Assembly: GCA_037954665.1 (NCBI GenBank)
Contig: JBBMOL010000023.1
Coordinates: forward strand, 4,588,001-4,652,000
Length of the DNA: 64,000 bases
Source: Laguncularia racemosa
Taxonomy: Eukaryota; Streptophyta; Magnoliopsida; Myrtales; Combretaceae
Reading direction: 5' to 3'
The notes under the pieces are model-generated. The model saw only the letters and a program-made list of their open reading frames with translations, made no database searches and was not told the DNA's origin. Position 1 is the stretch's first letter. Each line of letters starts with the position of its first letter. This document shows positions 58,386 through 64,000 of this stretch, piece after piece. The translations under genes and the position numbers were made by a program.

Positions 58386-60621
58386 TAATCTCCTAAACCA
58401 ACAATCAAGACATGGATTTAAATAAGTATTAGTAGTTTTTGAAATATATTTTTGATCTATTATTAATTTTCATATTAAGTGCAATCAAATATAATAATAA
58501 CTATAATTTCTCTATCACATTTCTTAATGGTTATAATTGTAATCCTAACTTATTTCATTCCTCATCTCAAAGTTGTATTCACGTAGAGTTTAAAGATCTC
58601 GAGTATTTTATTGTTTTATAAATTTGGTTAAAAAATTGATTTATTATAATATGTATGGTATGTCATGATGTTCATTGAAAATTTAATCTCTTTACGGTAA
58701 AAGTTATAATAAAGAATGCTTCTATTGGTTGCTATTATAAAGACTCAAATTAAAGCTCCAATAACCTAAATTAGGAAAGACATATAGGGAAAAGAAAAAA
58801 GAAAAAAAAAAGGACTTGTTTAATTACCAAACCCTAAGTTGCTCTAATCCTTAAGCCAATGGAATGAGACCCAGTGTTTTAATGCTGTCATGTCACATGT
58901 CCATGGCAGAAACAGATAAAATAATATTATTTAGATGCAGTACAATTTATAAAGTACAGCGTTTTTCTTTAGAAAACATGGACACGATCAGAACTCTGAC
59001 GAAATATATATAATTATATTTTATAATAAAGAATCTAATAAAGATCAAAACACACATGGCATTTCTCAAATAAAATTCACTTGACCAACTACAATGCAAA
59101 GATATAGCAATCTATTATGACATTACCAGAACTAAAAGCATACAATGTAGAAATACGTGTGAAGCTTCCAAGCGTTCTTGATCTTGAATACGGAAACAGC
59201 ACATAACGAAAGAAATCTTAAATAGTGGTTTTTTAAATTGTTAAAAAATGAACAAAATGTTTTTGTATGTTTAGCACGACACGTTTGAGGCTTGAAGTCC
59301 ACAAACACAATTCCTCATCTTGTGCACGACTAATCACCACTCACTTTATTGATGAACTATTTTGGATGTAGATTTTAAACTCAAATTGGTAAACTTTGAT
59401 AGTTAAGTTTAACGCAAAAGTCAAATAAAGATAAGTATGAAGAATTTAGAAAATAAGATACGTTAACTCCATCAAATTCAAAATCAATAAGAGAATTTTG
59501 AAATATTTATCATGTTTCTTATTTGATCAAACTACTCTATTATAAATATATTATAATACCTAATAATAACGAATCAACACTCTATCAATTTAAATCTATA
59601 TATACTCTCTTGTTATCATGATCTTCTTGTAAACATTGATTTGAGCATCAAAATAGTTATGATAGAGTAATACCCAGCACCCATAGCTTACTTTATCTAT
59701 GTTGTACAAGTTAAATTCACCCCTAAAGGATCATATAGCAACATGCCACGCTACCATATCTCTCTAAAAGAAGTAAATAACTTTTATGGAATTAAGGAAA
59801 GTAATTCATAAAGGAACCATTAATGATTTTTTTTTTTTCCCCAGGCATCAAGATTGGCAATATACATGTATGATGTATACCCTCTCTAAGCTTCCATCAA
59901 GAATACACAAGGCAACTAAGTTATCCAATGTAACTAAAACAATAATTAAAGTCGCATGTCCCAATACAACCCTCAAGCTCGCAAGTTGTAAATTCTCGAT
60001 TTGGACAGAAGAAAGCGAAATGGTTGACGCCTCAACGCATTACGTGGTTTTGCTTTTTAAAAAACTTGGAAGTCATGCTTGGATTGGATACCTTATATAT
60101 CAAGCAGATGCATGAACCATCGATAGTTAAAGCAATCAAGTCTTATTTTTAGTCAATAAGTTCAATCTATTCGATTTCTTAGGAAAAAATAAAATAAGAA
60201 CCATTTGGCTTTTAGTATTTTTCTGTTGGAGTTCTCCAACTTTTATTTTGTTTTATTTTTTATTTGAATCATCCAGTTTTAAAACCAAGTCAAAGAAGTC
60301 ATTTATTAACGCCATTAGATTTGTTTTAAAAATCGTTACATTGCCTATTGAATAAGAAAATTCGAGTACTCCAATGAAAAAGCAGCAAAAGTTTGAAGAT
60401 TCTTTTGTAATTTATTTCCCTCGCCAATGTCACTTTTTGATGCAGAACGTAATGGCATAGTGGAAAGACTTTTCTAATAGGAAAAAGAACAAAAAAAAAA
60501 CAAAGAATTAGAACTTTAATAAAAATTTAATAGAACTTTTTTTCCTTTACGTTTATACATTATTTTTATTTAATTCAATCTAACTTTTGAGCATCAAGAA
60601 ATTCTCATATTAGAAAAGTGA

Positions 60622-60647
60622 ATATATATATATATATATATATATAT
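60622..60647. repeat. (TA)n microsatellite
   Basis: About 13 TA units in an AT-rich region. Confidence 0.9.
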
Positions 60648-62173
60648 TGTGAAGCTGCTATATGGATTCATAATTACCAAGCCCAACCATAGCAATAAGA
60701 TATGGTTCTTTTGGCTCGATAATCTCTTTGAATCATACCGAATAAATGATTTTTATGTACCATTTATTTATTATGTCTAAGATCATTGAGATGTGATTGT
60801 TTCATCTTATATACTGGCATGTGGTAAGGATATATAAAACTCTAAACTCCCACTTACTATGATTTATATATATAATATAATATTCTACAAATTATAAAAT
60901 GTCCACATCTATTTCATAACTTACAAAATGCGTAACTGTAATCACTTAAAGATCTATCAACTAAAAAAATCAATGAATTGTCTTTCAAAAGTAAAACATC
61001 TAAGGATCACAATAAACTAAATTCTTAAACTAAATCCAACTAGTGGTTAAATCCATTCACTAAGCTATCGTCACCCCTCCACCAATCTATAGGTCATAAT
61101 CAAGACTATCATAATACTCCTCATCATCCAAGGTATTTGAACCTCAAACCAAACGAACAAATTAAGCCCAGTAAGGAAATATTACAACAAACACAATTGT
61201 GTGACGCATCACCTAAATAGATATACCAAAATAGCAATATACAGCATTATCTTAGTTAGTTATCTTATCATGTGCGGGCCAACAAACACAAGCAAACATA
61301 GCACCTTAGGCTATTAGAGTCAAATTTTGGATCCACAATCTCCAGAGTGTATATACCAAAAAAAAAAATTTAACTTCAGACTAGAATCACTATCCATGTC
61401 AACCATTAGCATTCTAATCTACTATTCCCATCTACAATAGTGTCCCATGCCATATTGCGATCCATTAACAGTTTCTCTTTAAATGTCTTGATCGATATTA
61501 GTCATAGTTCACTATATCAATGACTTGCCTATCAAGAATGGTTGGCGGCTTCAATGCTTAACTTATGAGCCAAATCATGACAACACATGTTAATTAATTA
61601 AGAGTCATATGATTTAGCTTCATTTTCTAGACTTACAAGCACAACCAATACAAAACACATCCTACTTCTAAAATTAGCTCCTAAGACTTATTTTGATCCA
61701 ACAAGCATTTAAAAACTATTAGCATACATGAAGATTTGATTTAAAACCATAACCATGCTTTAAAATCACATTTTGAAGCTTAAAAACTAAAAAAAAAAAA
61801 AAAATGGACCGTGACAATTCAATACATGCAAACCAAATTTTCCTCTAGCCAACATGTTTGACCATTAAAGGAAAGTGGTTGACCACATGCTTAAGGTAGT
61901 TAAATATCTTTGAGTTAGGTCAATTGCTTCAATGACCATTCCCCAATAATCTTCTCTTAATGTTAGGGATTCAACTTAGGAACCCTCGATCAAATTCTAA
62001 AACATTAAATTAACACTTAATACACTCCAGAAACATATTAAACTCCAAAAATAGGAAGAAATTGAACTCTTCTCAAACCATTCATCCATAACTCAACAAT
62101 GTTCGCAAAACTCCTATTTTCCTTAAAATTACTCAATATCGCAATTAACAAACTACAAACTAACTATTATATA

Positions 62174-62957
62174 CTCTTAATTGCAAATTTCTAACTTCGA
62201 TCTAACAAATTTCATAATTAGATAATGATCGAAACCTAATTTTACTATAAAACTTAAGATCAGGTTTTTAGGGTAAATTTAACCTTTTTGAGTAACAAAA
62301 CTAAAAATAAAGCTTAATTGACAACTTAATGCACAAAGACCACACATGATAAACATACTACACATGCCACTCACTCCCTATAGAGGACCTTCTTTTCTTC
62401 TTAGATTACAAATCATTTATTAGACTAAAAATTATAAAAGGATAAAAGGAAATTGGCCATCCCATTAACTTAAAATTTTAAGAAAACTAGTGAAGCAAAG
62501 AATGTTGGGAGAGGGAGGCTTAACACTTAAAGGTAGGGGATGGGGAGGGTAGAGAGAGACTTCTAACTTTTGATTTCTAACATTTAACATTCTGCCAAAC
62601 AAAAAATCCAATCGACTTTTTTTTTTAAATAAATAAATAAATGGGTAGTCTACCTTTTGCCCCTCATTTTAACAACCCTTTTTTTTTTTTTATGGAAGTT
62701 CAACAATTTCAGCAAAGCACACATTTTCTTACAAAATTTTCAACATCAAAATTGATGAATGACAAATTGAGATTATGCATTCCTAACTGCAACTTTCTAA
62801 CTATAATTGAACAAATTTGATACTTATGTAATGATCAAAACCTAATTTTCCTATAAACTTCAAATTAGGGTCTTAGGGTAATATTTGTGCATAATGGAAC
62901 CAAAAACAAAACTTGACCTCCAATTTATCGCACCAAGAGTGCACACCACACATGTCC
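62174..62957 (+). repeat. Diverged duplication, about 600 bp apart
   Basis: The segment at 62174-62367 (TGCAAATTTCTAACTT..., AATGATCGAAACCTAATTTT, then ...CACACATG) reappears at 62779-62957 with many substitutions and small indels (TGCAACTTTCTAACTA..., AATGATCAAAACCTAATTTT). The order of several blocks is conserved. The function is unknown; it could be two copies of a repeat family or an old tandem duplication. Confidence 0.6.
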
Positions 62958-63702
62958 CTACACAAAACCTAAATTAGGAATAAAAAATAGAAGATCGAAA
63001 ATAGTAAAGCAAAATTAGGGGTGCTCGATACCTTAAATTTCTAAGAGTTCTAATTTCTAACTTTTTAAATTTCTGCATATTAAAATGTCAAGTCAAATTT
63101 CTTTGAAAAAGAAGTGAGTAGTAAAATTACCTTTTTGGCCCTTAGAAACATTTTTGTACAGTGAAAAGAAATTATGTTAACCAAAATAAAAATGATAAAT
63201 GAATAAGTACCTAAAGGGATTGATTAAGAATGATAAATTGTAGACTCATAATCATGTAAAAGTTTAAGCTTTTTTTTTTTATCTAGTGTGGTTTTATATT
63301 TTATGTTAATAAAGAGAATAAAAGACTGTAGGTTTTGTATATCATATTGATTACATATCTTATAATCAAGCAAATATATATTAAAAAAAATGAAAGAAAG
63401 AAAGAAAAAGAAAAAGAAGAATTTTTTTTTTTTGTGTCTATTAACAAATGCTTGTGAGATATATATATATATATATTCCAAAATAAAATACAGTTATGGA
63501 AAAACCACTATTCGATTGCACCTAAAAGCAAAATATTTTGCTTAAAAAGCAAAGTTAGTGGAAAGGAAACTTGATAATTTTTGTTGATATCTTCTGCCAT
63601 GTGTTTCCGATTGAAAGCAAATCTTTGGGATATTCATAGTGCTCTCCGATTTCCCGAATTTTCATTTTGTCATGCACATTCCTATATCTTGTCGACCATG
63701 TC

Positions 63703-63842
63703 CTAATACTTCAATGAAGTTATTTCGGATATCTTTACAATAACTGGTTCTGAGTGGTCAAGAGCCTCTTCTATATGTTTTTCCAAAAGCATAACTGTCC
63801 CTTCTATGCTGCACATTGAGGCACTCAGGCTTTGAAGTTGAT
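63703..63842 (-). CDS. Possible terminal exon of a minus-strand gene
   Basis: A well-formed acceptor (minus strand TTATTGCATTCTAG) is followed by an open frame of 46 codons reading QLQSLSASMCSIEGTVMLLE and KHIEEALDHSEPVIVKISEI, ending in TAG at 63703-63705. The composition is amphipathic and normal for protein, unlike the AT-driven frames around it. I do not recognise the family. A possible preceding exon lies at 63924-63999 (MAGQSFEIVYDDDVV, then a TAA and a GTAAG donor), but joining it at that donor leaves the TAA in frame. So the gene is either damaged or spliced otherwise. The gene would continue to the right of the window. Confidence 0.35.
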
Positions 63843-64000
63843 CTAGAATGCAATAACATTTTGGTTTTTTATCTTCGTTTTTTTTTTTTCTTTTCTTCTT
63901 TTTCGGCCACCAACTTTTCTTACCTTAAACGACATCATCATCATAGACTATCTCAAAGGATTGCCCCGCCATGTTTTTGAGCATGGAGTTCATATTAATG

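Larger units (their letters stand above)
56470..63690. other. AT-rich intergenic region, no gene recognised
   Basis: This region contains small repeats (listed separately) and an open frame at 59786-60115 (+, 109 codons) without recognisable domains. Promoter-like TATA and CT tracts occur but are not linked to any coding sequence I can support. Confidence 0.5.

Noticed and set aside
59786..60115. 109-codon open frame (+)
   Set aside because: It includes a T-run-encoded Phe tract and shows no family pattern. Length alone is weak evidence.

Overview
The window is AT-rich nuclear DNA from a flowering plant, most likely a eudicot. The evidence is plant-type retrotransposon families, a plant-type Helitron, a plant GH5 glycosidase relic and a small AT-hook gene of a type found in dicots. 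There is no bacterial gene organisation, rRNA or CRISPR array. Only one host gene looks intact: the AT-hook protein gene on the minus strand at 48285-48689. Most recognisable sequence is nested, decayed transposable elements.

Left part (1-9.8 kb): a Ty1/copia-like LTR fragment, then a LINE (endonuclease, reverse transcriptase, zinc finger, RNase H). The LINE is split at about 1.13/7.24 kb by a minus-strand Ty3/gypsy element of the Tat/Athila-like type. That element has readable gag, protease, RT, RNase H and integrase relics and one clear LTR. From 9.8 to 12.7 kb I recognise nothing. At 12.76-15.18 kb a minus-strand GH5 beta-mannanase/cellulase-type gene has lost its middle exon and carries two frameshifts.

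Middle part (23.5-43.2 kb): a complete chromovirus (CRM-like Ty3/gypsy, 23483-29078) has two LTRs, an initiator-Met-type primer site and a near-perfect 5-bp target duplication. A degenerate autonomous Helitron follows (Rep and PIF1-type helicase, about 30.5-43174). It ends in a CTAG terminus and carries two insertions. One is a Ty1/copia solo LTR (31810-32597, duplication GTTGT). The other is a second chromovirus (33290-39614, duplication AACAT).

That second chromovirus is the most unusual object here. It begins with an extra LTR in inverted orientation, so the same LTR end (U5) lies at both outer borders, and a perfect 5-bp duplication flanks the whole composite. Its right LTR also contains an internal copy of the polypurine tract and LTR start. 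The U3 regions of both chromoviruses and of the unrelated copia solo LTR share a repeated module built around ACACGG...CCGTGT. This suggests exchange of, or convergence on, a promoter-proximal module.

Right part (43.2-64 kb): mostly AT-rich intergenic DNA. It holds the AT-hook gene with a CT-rich leader, a run of 25 G, a gag remnant of another Tat-like element (about 55.6-56.5 kb), several small tandem duplications, and a possible pair of terminal exons of a minus-strand gene at the right edge.

All assignments come from reading the sequence and remembered family signatures; no database search was run.
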